Below, piece by piece: positions 1-5,879 of a stretch of DNA of 8,189 bases. The DNA comes from Azoarcus sp. (GTDB lineage Bacteria > Pseudomonadota > Gammaproteobacteria > Burkholderiales > Rhodocyclaceae). Made by a program: the position numbers and the translations under genes. The notes beneath the pieces are model-generated. The model worked only from the letters and a program-made list of their open reading frames with translations, searched no databases and was not told the origin of the DNA. The stretch covers positions 1 to 8,189 of the forward strand of contig JAIRWW010000244.1 in assembly GCA_031268685.1 (NCBI GenBank), given 5' to 3'. The stretch's first letter is position 1; each line of letters begins with the position of its first letter.

Positions 1-32
1 CGTGCCGCACTGCAAAATTTTTGCCACAGGCA

Positions 33-653
33 TCAGATGCGCGGATGGGACCCCAAGAGGTATACCTCGGCGCTGCGATCGCGCGAGGCTTTCGGTTTGC
101 GCACCTGCACGGACAGGAAGCGCTGTTCCATCTCCCGGCGAAACGGCATGAATCCTTCGCCCTGAAACACTTTGACCAGAAAGCGCCCACTACTGCGCAA
201 GTGGTGGACTGCAAAGTCGAGAGCCAGTTCGCACAGCATGATCGAACGCGCCTGATCGACGGACGCTAGGCCCGACATATTGGGCGACATGTCCGAGAGT
301 ACGACATCGACCGGGCTTCCGCCAAGGCGGCGCTCGAACTCGGCGAGCGTTCCGGCATCGGAAAAATCGCCTTGCAGGAAGTCCACCCCGGTAATGGCTT
401 CGACCGGCAGCAGGTCGAGCGCGAATATGCGCGCCCCGCTTCCGCAACGTTGCACTGCGACCTGGCACCATGAACCCGGCGCGGCGCCGAGATCTACCGC
501 TACAGCGCCAGGGCGCAACAGCCGGTCGCGGTCGTCGATTTCCATGAGTTTATAAGCGGCGCGGGCGCGATAGCCTTCGGCATTGGCGCGCTGGACGAAA
601 GGATCGGTGAGATGCTCGCGCATCCATGCTTTGTTGGTCTTGTTGCGTTTCAC
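33..653 (-). CDS. rlmE: 23S rRNA (uridine-2'-O-)-methyltransferase RlmE (FtsJ/RrmJ)
   Basis: RlmE uses S-adenosylmethionine to methylate the 2'-OH of U2552 in the A-loop of 23S rRNA during late assembly of the 50S subunit in the cytoplasm. The 206-residue product has the usual family length. It shows the SAM-binding motif [10 protein letters not shown] (residues 53-62), the GVDFLQGDF block (89-97), SDMSPNMSG (120-128) and VKVFQGEGF (160-168). The catalytic K-D-K-E tetrad appears to be K35, D121, K161 and E196, matching K38, D124, K164 and E199 of E. coli, so the enzyme looks intact. The start is a GTG (complement of 651-653); the next Met (residue 11) would lose the usual basic N-terminal stretch. 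The ribosome-binding site is weak. The gene diverges from the yhbY-type gene. In many proteobacteria ftsH follows rlmE, which would lie just left of base 1; the 32 bases visible there show no gene. Confidence 0.96.
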   Translation of the reverse strand: MKRNKTNKAWMREHLTDPFVQRANAEGYRARAAYKLMEIDDRDRLLRPGAVAVDLGAAPGSWCQVAVQRCGSGARIFALDLLPVEAITGVDFLQGDFSDAGTLAEFERRLGGSPVDVVLSDMSPNMSGLASVDQARSIMLCELALDFAVHHLRSSGRFLVKVFQGEGFMPFRREMEQRFLSVQVRKPKASRDRSAEVYLLGSHPRI

Positions 654-666
654 TTCAGAGTAAAAT
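640..666 (+). promoter_or_regulatory. Weak candidate promoter for the yhbY-type gene
   Basis: TAAAAT at 661-666 matches five of six positions of the sigma-70 -10 box. The best upstream partner is TTGTTG at 640-645, with a short 15-base spacer, lying inside the 5' end of rlmE. A start near 673 would give a leader of about 25 bases. The element is plausible because the two genes diverge across only 44 bases, but the -35 match is poor and I saw no equally good element for rlmE. Confidence 0.25.
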
Positions 667-697
667 CCGGCCCCTTGCAGAGCAAATGTAAATGTGA

Positions 698-1174
698 ATG
701 TCCATGATCGAACTGACTCCCCCCGAACGCCGCGCCCTGCGCGCCCGCGCCCATGCCTTGCAGCCTGTCGTCACCATAGCGGGCAAGGGCCTCACCGCCA
801 GCGTTATCGCTGAGCTGGAACGCTCGCTCCAGGCGCACGAACTCATCAAGGTTCGCATTCAGGGCGCGGAACGCACGCAGCGCGAAGCGTTGCTTGCCGA
901 ATTGTGCGATGCGCTCGATGCCGCGCCCGTACAGCACATCGGCAATATACTCATCGTCTGGCGGCCCAGGCGCGAGGAAAAAACTCCCGAGAAAAAAGCG
1001 CCCGCAGTTCCAAACCCGGCCATGGCGAAATCCGCTTCGGCCTTTGCCGCCGCCGCCCGCCGTTCCGCGCTCGCCAAGGCTGCTGAAGAGCGAAAACGCG
1101 ACGAAGCGCGCAAGAGACGTTTCTATAAGGATCCGTCCCAGCGTCCGCGCAACGCAGCGCGCGGCGGGCGTTAG
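698..1174 (+). CDS. yhbY: YhbY/CRM-domain RNA-binding protein with basic C-terminal extension
   Basis: Residues 3-90 form a CRM (CRS1/YhbY) domain, a small RNA-binding fold associated in bacteria with pre-50S ribosomal particles. The visible hallmarks are the [14 protein letters not shown] opening, the loop before GLT, the segment HELIKVRI (47-54) and the closing [13 protein letters not shown] (78-90). The protein has 158 residues, whereas E. coli YhbY has 97. The extra part (91-158) is rich in Lys, Arg and Ala, low in complexity, and probably a disordered RNA-contacting tail. The loop reads A28-G-K-G31, so the first Gly of the usual GxxG motif seems to be Ala, with Lys kept inside the loop. 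The start at 698 is the first Met; Met3 at 704 is also possible, and neither has a good Shine-Dalgarno sequence. It is divergent from rlmE, another large-subunit factor. Family assignment is firm; the exact role is not known. Confidence 0.92.
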   Translation: MSMIELTPPERRALRARAHALQPVVTIAGKGLTASVIAELERSLQAHELIKVRIQGAERTQREALLAELCDALDAAPVQHIGNILIVWRPRREEKTPEKKAPAVPNPAMAKSASAFAAAARRSALAKAAEERKRDEARKRRFYKDPSQRPRNAARGGR

Positions 1175-1245
1175 GATACGCCTGTTCCGGCAAGAGACCG
1201 GACGCGCCGCTGTTTTTCAAATCCGCCCGGCTCTGCCGAAAATAC

Positions 1246-2049
1246 ATGAGCGCCATGGACAAGCTGCATTTACATGTTAAAAACATGCTGGAAGCAGAGG
1301 TCGCGCAAAAAAACAATTATGCTGGTCTCATGGCCGCGGCAGATCCTTTGAGGATTGCCAAACCATTCCGCGATGACATCATCGCGCTGATTTGCGCGCT
1401 GTTTGCCTATGGCAACGCGAAAGCCATTGAGAAATTCCTGCTTTCGCTCGATTTTTCGGCGCTGGACGGCGATGAGGATGCCATTGAAGAAAAGTTGAAA
1501 GGCCGATATTACCGCCTTCAGTCAAATCGGGATGTGACGGAGATTTTCAAGACTTTTGCTGCATTCAAGAAGCTGCATGGTCTGGAAGATGTTTTTTTGA
1601 GCGCCTACAAAACCAGGGAGAGCGTTCTGGATGGGCTTGGGGAACTCATATGCGCGCTTTACGACATGAACCCATACCGATCCCGCGGCTATGAATTTTT
1701 GCTAGGGAAAATACCATCGCGCGATCCATCCTCGGCTTACAAGAGGTGGAATCTGTTCCTGCGCTGGATGGTGAGAGACGATGCGCTGGATATGGGCTTG
1801 TGGAAAGGGGTGAAAAAGTCATCGCTGCTGATTCCGCTCGATACGCATACATTCAATGTCTCGAAAGATCTCGGCCTTTTGAGTAGAAAAACGTATGACT
1901 TCAAGGCTGTCCTGGAATTGACCGAAACGCTTCGCGGATTCGATGCGGACGATCCCATAAAATACGACTTTGCGATATATCGCCTCGGGCAATCGAAAAA
2001 TACAGGTAAAACTCAGGTGGACGGTTCTTATGCCGGACGAACAAGGTAG
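1246..2049 (+). CDS. TIGR02757/DUF2400 family protein, function unknown
   Basis: I recognise this 267-residue protein as a TIGR02757 (DUF2400) member from its sequence blocks: DPLRIAKPF (33-41), ALFAYGNAKAI (51-61), KRWNLFLRWMVRDD (166-179), LLIPLDTHTFNVSKDLGL (194-211) and DDPIKYDFAIYRLG (235-248). The family has no established function and, as far as I know, occurs sporadically across bacterial phyla. The LDTH motif with D199 resembles the catalytic-Asp region of HhH-GPD DNA glycosylases (VDTH in endonuclease III), but no helix-hairpin-helix or catalytic Lys is evident, so a glycosylase role is only a suggestion. The gene is visibly AT-richer than its neighbours: two 60-base samples gave 47-48% GC against 53% and 75% for two samples of dinB. 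That fits horizontal acquisition. The start at 1246 has no clear Shine-Dalgarno; Met4 is an alternative. It ends 19 bases before dinB, so co-transcription is likely. Confidence 0.85.
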   Translation: MSAMDKLHLHVKNMLEAEVAQKNNYAGLMAAADPLRIAKPFRDDIIALICALFAYGNAKAIEKFLLSLDFSALDGDEDAIEEKLKGRYYRLQSNRDVTEIFKTFAAFKKLHGLEDVFLSAYKTRESVLDGLGELICALYDMNPYRSRGYEFLLGKIPSRDPSSAYKRWNLFLRWMVRDDALDMGLWKGVKKSSLLIPLDTHTFNVSKDLGLLSRKTYDFKAVLELTETLRGFDADDPIKYDFAIYRLGQSKNTGKTQVDGSYAGRTR

Positions 2050-2068
2050 TTGCTGAACGCTGCGGATT

Positions 2069-3151
2069 GTGGACACGCTTGGGGCCGTCAGAAAAATTAT
2101 CCACTGCGATTGCGACTGTTTTTATGCCGCGGTCGAGATGCGCGACGATGCTTCGCTGCGGGGCAAGCCGCTGGCTGTCGGCGGAAAGGCCGAAACGCGC
2201 GGGGTTATCGCTACCTGCAATTACGAAGCGCGCGCTTTGGGCGTGCATTCGGCAATGTCGACGGCGCGGGCATTGCGGCTATGCCCGCATCTCGTCCTGT
2301 TGCCGCCGGATTTTCGCCGCTACCGCGAAGCTTCGCGGCAAATTCTCGCCATTTACCGCGATTACACGCCGCTTGTGGAGCCGCTATCGCTCGATGAAGC
2401 TTATCTCGATGTAAGCGGCCTCGGGTATTGCAAAGGCTCGGCGACAATGATGGCCGAAGAAATTCGCGCCCGCATCCGCAACGAGGTGCGCATTACCGCA
2501 TCGGCTGGCATTGCTCCCAACAAGTTTCTTGCCAAGGTCGCCAGCGATTGGAACAAACCGGATGGTCAATTCGTCGTCCGCCCGCAGGATGTTGATACCT
2601 TCGTCGCCGCGCTGCCGGTAAGCAAAATTTTCGGCGTTGGCAAGGTGACGGCTGCGCGGCTGCAAAAACACGGTGTGCGAACCTGCGGCGATCTGCGCGC
2701 TTGGGATATTGCCCGTCTTGTCGCCGGGTTCGGGCGTTTCGGTACAACGCTTCACCAGCTCTGCCGAGGCATAGACGAACGCTCCGTGCGCCCGGATCGC
2801 ATCCGCAAATCTTTGTCGGTAGAAACTACTTATGCCAACGATTTGCCCGGCCTGGACGCCTGCCGCGCCGAACTGCCCGCCCTGATTGCGGAGTTCCGCC
2901 GCCGTTTCGCCGGATTGCCCGCGCCAAGGCCAATACACAAGGCGGTCGTGAAGATCAAATTCGCCGATTTTTCGCAGACCACCGCTGAGTGCACGAGCGC
3001 CGCCCCCGGCGATGCGGTATGGGCGGCCTTGCTCGATGAAGCCTGGGCGCGGCGGGAACGGGCCGTGCGGCTGCTCGGCGTGGGGGTGCGCTTTGTGGAA
3101 ACAGATGCGGACGAGAGCGCCGGGGATAAACAAGGCGAGCTGTTCGAGTAA
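2069..3151 (+). CDS. dinB: DNA polymerase IV (Y family, DinB)
   Basis: Pol IV is an error-prone translesion polymerase that extends past damaged bases at stalled forks. The 360-residue product carries the whole family layout. The catalytic carboxylates are D14 (in IIHCDCDCFYAAVE) and D109-E110 (in SLDEAYLDVS). Palm and fingers segments follow, including ASAGIAPNKFLAKVASD (144-160). A helix-hairpin-helix lies at about 184-205 (VSKIFGVGKVTAARL), and the little-finger domain ends near residue 343. Y19 sits at the sugar steric-gate position, where E. coli has F13. The C-terminus QGELFE fits the QxxLF-type beta-clamp-binding motif. The start is GTG at 2069: an in-frame stop lies at 2054-2056, and the next Met (24) would remove D14. 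This gives about six residues more than E. coli before the RKIIH block. There is no strong Shine-Dalgarno and no LexA box (CTGT-N8-ACAG) upstream. It is convergent with uvrD across 25 bases. Confidence 0.96.
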   Translation: MDTLGAVRKIIHCDCDCFYAAVEMRDDASLRGKPLAVGGKAETRGVIATCNYEARALGVHSAMSTARALRLCPHLVLLPPDFRRYREASRQILAIYRDYTPLVEPLSLDEAYLDVSGLGYCKGSATMMAEEIRARIRNEVRITASAGIAPNKFLAKVASDWNKPDGQFVVRPQDVDTFVAALPVSKIFGVGKVTAARLQKHGVRTCGDLRAWDIARLVAGFGRFGTTLHQLCRGIDERSVRPDRIRKSLSVETTYANDLPGLDACRAELPALIAEFRRRFAGLPAPRPIHKAVVKIKFADFSQTTAECTSAAPGDAVWAALLDEAWARRERAVRLLGVGVRFVETDADESAGDKQGELFE

Positions 3152-3176
3152 GCTTCCACGGCAATCAGGCGAGCGG

Positions 3177-5363
3177 TCAGGCGGCTTCCAGCTTTGCCAG
3201 CGACAGCAACAGCCATTTGACGCCTGCATCGCCAAAGTTTATTTGCGCCTTGGCTTCGTTGCCGGAGCCTTCGGTGGCAAGAATCACTCCAAGACCGAAA
3301 CGCGGATGGCGCACATTCTGCCCAATGCGCAAGCCGCCCGGCAGGCTGCGCCGCGCGGTGGCGGCGGGCGCGCCCACCCTGCCGAAACCGCTCTGAGCGG
3401 CCGCCCCGCCTCCGGCGCCATACCTTCCCTGCGTCAGGCATTTGAGCAGCGCCACTGGCACCTCGTCGAGAAAGCGCGAGCGCAGATGGTAATGCATCTG
3501 CCCGTGCAGTACCCGGCTCTGGGCGCAGGATAGGTACAGCCGCTCGCGGGCGCGCGTGACCGCCACGTACATGAGCCGGCGTTCTTCTTCGAGTCCGCCG
3601 GACTCGGTCAGGCTGTTGCTGTGCGGAAAGAGTTCTTCTTCCAGGCCGCTCAGGAAGACGGCATTGAACTCCAGCCCCTTGGCCGCATGCACGGTCATCA
3701 GCTGCACTGCGTCCATGTCCGCTCCGGCCTGGTGATCCCCGGCTTCGAGCGAAGCATGGTTGAGAAAATCCGCCAACAGTGCGTGCGGCTGCGACGATGC
3801 CTCGGCGCCAGACAGGGCTTCGGCACGAAAGTTGACAGCAGCATTGATGAGTTCGTCGAGGTTCTCCAGTCTGTCCTGGCCTTCTTTTCCCGCTTGGTAA
3901 TGGGCGCGCAGACCGCTGCGCTCGATGACGTGCTCCACCAGTTCGGGCAGCGGCAAGGTTTCGGTCTCAAGGCGCAAGTCTTCGATCAGGCGCACAAACT
4001 GGCCCAGCACAACGGCGCTTTTGCCGGACAGGCGAGGCACGGCGGCATGGAGGCTGGTTTTTCCGTCGCGGGCGGCATCCTGAAGCAATTCCTGCGAACG
4101 AGCGCCGATGCCCCGTACAGGGAAATTCACTACTCGCATGAAAGCGGTGTCGTCGCCAGAATTGGCAATCAGCCGAAGATAGGCGAGCGCGTGCTTGACC
4201 TCTTGGCGCTCGAAAAATCGCAGCCCGCCATGGACGCGATACGGAATGCCGCTGGAAAAAAGCTGATGTTCGAGTATCCGCGACTGCGCGTTCGCCCGGT
4301 ACAGCAAGGCAATGTCGGCGCGCATCGCTCCGTCGCGCACCAGCGCCTGGATTTCTTCGACGATCCAGCGCGCTTCTTCGCCGTCGTCTAGCGCCTCGAA
4401 TACCCGTATCGGTTCGCCAGCGCCCAGGTCTGTCCAGAGATTTTTGCCAAGCCGATTGTCGTTATTGCGGATGATGGCATTGGCGGCATCGAGGATGTTG
4501 CCGTGCGAACGGTAGTTCTGTTCAAGGCGGATGAGATGCTGGACTTTGAACTCACGCTCGAAGTCGCGCATATTGCCCACTTCAGCGCCGCGAAAGCGGT
4601 AAATGCTTTGGTCGTCGTCGCCCACGCAAAAAAGCGCCGCGCCGCCCTCCCCGCCATCGGCGGCCAGCAGTTTCAGCCAACGGTATTGCAGGACGTTGGT
4701 ATCTTGGAACTCGTCGACCAGGATGTAGCGGAAGCGTTGTTGGTAATGGCGGCGGATCGGCTCATTCCTCTGTAGCAGTTCGTGGCAGCGCAGCAGCAGT
4801 TCGGCAAAATCCACCACGGATTCGCGCTGGCACTGTGCTTCGTATTCTTGATAGAGCGCTACCCGGCGGCGGGTGTAGTCGTCGACCGGCTCGATCGCAT
4901 GCGGACGCCGGCCCGCTTCCTTATTGGCATTGATGAAATACAACAGATCGCGCGGCGGAAATTTTTCATCATCGACATTCAGCGCCTTCAGCAGGCGTTT
5001 GATCGCCGAGAGTTGATCGGCAATGTCGAGAATCTGGAAAAGCGGCGCAAGCCCGGCATCGCGGTAATGCGCGCGCAACAGGCGATTGCACAGCCCATGG
5101 AAAGTGCCGATCCACATCCCCCTGGGGCTGGCGGGCAACATGGCTTCGATCCGGGCCTGCATTTCGCGCGCCGCCTTGTTAGTGAAGGTCACGGCAAGGA
5201 TGCCCGATGGAGATGCCAGACCATTGTTGAGCAGCCAGGCAATGCGGCTGGTGAGTACCCGAGTCTTGCCCGATCCCGCTCCAGCCAGCACCAAGGCATG
5301 CTGGGCGGGCAATGTGACGGCTTCGGTTTGTTGCGGGTTCAACTGGGCAAGTGGATCAGACAT
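3177..5363 (-). CDS. uvrD: ATP-dependent DNA helicase II (UvrD, superfamily 1A)
   Basis: UvrD is a 3'-to-5' helicase that removes the incised strand in nucleotide excision repair, unwinds DNA in mismatch repair and clears RecA filaments. The 728 residues compare with 720 in E. coli. Visible motifs, in order: Q motif LNPQQTEAV (8-16), Walker A AGAGSGKT (27-34), TFTNKAAREM (59-68), IGTFHGL (85-91), Walker B VDEFQDT (216-222), GDDDQSIYRFRGA (248-260), NYRSHGNIL (283-291), MTVHAAKGLEFNAVF (556-570), and YVAVTRARERLYLS (599-612) with the arginine finger. A Gly/Ala-rich linker (about 645-670) leads to the C-terminal module VRHPRFGLGVI...GVKWLLLSLAKLE. That module is typical of UvrD/PcrA and separates it from Rep. 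The ATG start is supported by AGGAG (5372-5376) 8 bases upstream. All motifs are intact. Confidence 0.97.
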   Translation of the reverse strand: MSDPLAQLNPQQTEAVTLPAQHALVLAGAGSGKTRVLTSRIAWLLNNGLASPSGILAVTFTNKAAREMQARIEAMLPASPRGMWIGTFHGLCNRLLRAHYRDAGLAPLFQILDIADQLSAIKRLLKALNVDDEKFPPRDLLYFINANKEAGRRPHAIEPVDDYTRRRVALYQEYEAQCQRESVVDFAELLLRCHELLQRNEPIRRHYQQRFRYILVDEFQDTNVLQYRWLKLLAADGGEGGAALFCVGDDDQSIYRFRGAEVGNMRDFEREFKVQHLIRLEQNYRSHGNILDAANAIIRNNDNRLGKNLWTDLGAGEPIRVFEALDDGEEARWIVEEIQALVRDGAMRADIALLYRANAQSRILEHQLFSSGIPYRVHGGLRFFERQEVKHALAYLRLIANSGDDTAFMRVVNFPVRGIGARSQELLQDAARDGKTSLHAAVPRLSGKSAVVLGQFVRLIEDLRLETETLPLPELVEHVIERSGLRAHYQAGKEGQDRLENLDELINAAVNFRAEALSGAEASSQPHALLADFLNHASLEAGDHQAGADMDAVQLMTVHAAKGLEFNAVFLSGLEEELFPHSNSLTESGGLEEERRLMYVAVTRARERLYLSCAQSRVLHGQMHYHLRSRFLDEVPVALLKCLTQGRYGAGGGAAAQSGFGRVGAPAATARRSLPGGLRIGQNVRHPRFGLGVILATEGSGNEAKAQINFGDAGVKWLLLSLAKLEAA

Positions 5364-5371
5364 GAAAGAAG

Positions 5372-5376
5372 CTCCT
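5372..5376 (-). promoter_or_regulatory. uvrD ribosome-binding site
   Basis: On the minus strand AGGAG lies 8 bases before the uvrD ATG. It is the clearest Shine-Dalgarno sequence in the window and fixes the start of that gene. Confidence 0.8.
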
Positions 5377-5464
5377 GTTGGCTGACCGACATTCTAACTT
5401 TGCTTTGCAAGGCGTCAGAGCATGTACTAAACTAGCGATTGTGCACGGCAGCAAATCGCCTGGA

Positions 5465-5493
5465 TATATAGCCGATACACAGATTCGTTGCAA
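5465..5493 (-). promoter_or_regulatory. Candidate sigma-70 promoter for uvrD
   Basis: Read on the minus strand, TTGCAA (5493-5488) and TATATA (5470-5465) are separated by exactly 17 bases, with four of six matches in each box. Transcription would begin near 5457, giving a uvrD leader of about 95 bases. Inside that leader GCGATT (complement of 5454-5459) can pair with AATCGC (complement of 5435-5440), a short 6-bp hairpin. An alternative is TTGCTG, 17 bases, TTTAGT, further downstream. No LexA box is visible at either. Confidence 0.4.
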
Positions 5494-5567
5494 TCTTAAG
5501 TATATAAACCGCAAAGAGAATCTCTGGCAGGCAGCGCATTTTGCGGGACAGCATCCTGGGTATGCGC

Positions 5568-5601
5568 CGGTAACGCTGGTTTCGGTAACACTGCTTGTAA
5601 C
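5568..5601. repeat. Short direct repeats, (CGG)TAAC type
   Basis: CGGTAAC occurs at 5568-5574 and again at 5583-5589, 15 bases apart, and a shorter TTGTAAC follows at 5595-5601, next to TAACTGGTTA. They lie in the candidate RNA region, before its first hairpin. They could be repeated protein- or RNA-binding sites or chance; the set is short. Confidence 0.35.
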
Positions 5602-5670
5602 TGGTTATTTGCGAGGCGCGGCAAGCAGACGCTTCGCTCGGTTCCCTCCCTCTCCTTCACAGGAGATTTC

Positions 5671-5696
5671 CACCCGGCCTGACCGGGTGTTTTTTT
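5671..5696 (+). terminator. Strong rho-independent terminator with no obvious gene in front
   Basis: CACCCGG (5671-5677) pairs perfectly with CCGGGTG (5683-5689) around a 5-base loop, and seven T residues follow (5690-5696). There is no A-run on the left side, so it acts only on plus-strand transcripts. The next start codon on this strand is 184 bases downstream, which makes an attenuator for the lipoprotein gene less likely than the end of a separate transcript. Confidence 0.88.
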
Positions 5697-5803
5697 ATCC
5701 GGGCGGCAAATGCGGACTTCCGCGCCCCAGGTCCGCGCCGGGGAATCCATGCAATAACCATGTCATACAACGGCATTGCCCGGAGCCTGCTTTGCCGTGT
5801 GTA

Positions 5804-5832
5804 TTGATTTTGCCGGAGCGGTATTGCAGAAT
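5804..5832 (+). promoter_or_regulatory. Candidate promoter of the lipoprotein gene
   Basis: TTGATT (5804-5809) and CAGAAT (5827-5832) are 17 bases apart, with four of six matches to each sigma-70 box. Transcription would begin near 5839, about 40 bases before the start codon. An AT-rich CATATAT at 5854-5860 is a weaker alternative -10. Confidence 0.35.
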
Positions 5833-5865
5833 CATTTGCGCTAGCACGCTTTCCATATATCTCAC

Positions 5866-5872
5866 AAGGGGA
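5866..5872 (+). promoter_or_regulatory. Ribosome-binding site of the lipoprotein gene
   Basis: AAGGGGA lies 7 bases before the ATG at 5880. It supports that start, which also places the signal peptide directly at the N-terminus. Confidence 0.7.
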
Positions 5873-5879
5873 ATATTCC

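Larger units (their letters stand above)
5515..5696 (+). ncRNA. Candidate small structured RNA ending at an intrinsic terminator
   Basis: A plus-strand intrinsic terminator at 5671-5696 has no coding gene in front of it, since uvrD is on the other strand. Two further hairpins precede it. GCGAGGCG (5611-5618) pairs with CGCTTCGC (5630-5637), an 8-bp stem with one G-U pair. TCTCCT (5651-5656) pairs with AGGAGA (5661-5666), a 6-bp stem closed by a tetraloop. Such a chain is typical of the 3' part of bacterial small RNAs. The 5' end is not defined: TATATAAA at 5501-5508 could be a -10 box, but no good -35 box is seen, so the start given here is a guess. It does not resemble 6S RNA, 4.5S RNA, tmRNA or RNase P RNA. 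It could instead be an untranslated leader or antisense transcript to the uvrD upstream region. Confidence 0.4.
5364..5879. other. 516-base non-coding region between uvrD and the lipoprotein gene
   Basis: This is the only gap over 300 bases. From left to right it holds the uvrD ribosome-binding site and candidate promoter (minus strand), an AT-rich TATATAAA at 5501-5508, three copies of GTAAC (5570-5601), three successive plus-strand hairpins ending in a strong terminator (5611-5696), a GC-rich inverted repeat (GCGGAC 5712-5717 with GTCCGC 5731-5736), and the candidate promoter and ribosome-binding site of the lipoprotein gene. Open frames crossing it run straight through the terminator, lack ribosome-binding sites and resemble no protein I know, so I treat the region as non-coding. 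Confidence 0.7.

Noticed and set aside
1186..1216. Possible terminator after the yhbY-type gene (TCCGG 1186-1190 with CCGGA 1198-1202, then TTTTT at 1212)
   Set aside because: The stem is only 5 bp and the T-run begins 10 bases after it, too far for an intrinsic terminator.
2384..3235. Minus-strand open frame of 283 codons opposite dinB
   Set aside because: It lies over dinB, whose polymerase motifs are complete, and is a by-product of GC-rich codon bias.
3621..4391. Plus-strand open frame of 256 codons opposite uvrD (also 4782-5435)
   Set aside because: Both lie antisense to intact helicase motifs and show no family signature of their own.
5471..5493. LexA-like half site CTGT in the uvrD promoter spacer on the minus strand
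   Set aside because: The second half (ACAG after 8 bases) is absent; the bases there are TATA.
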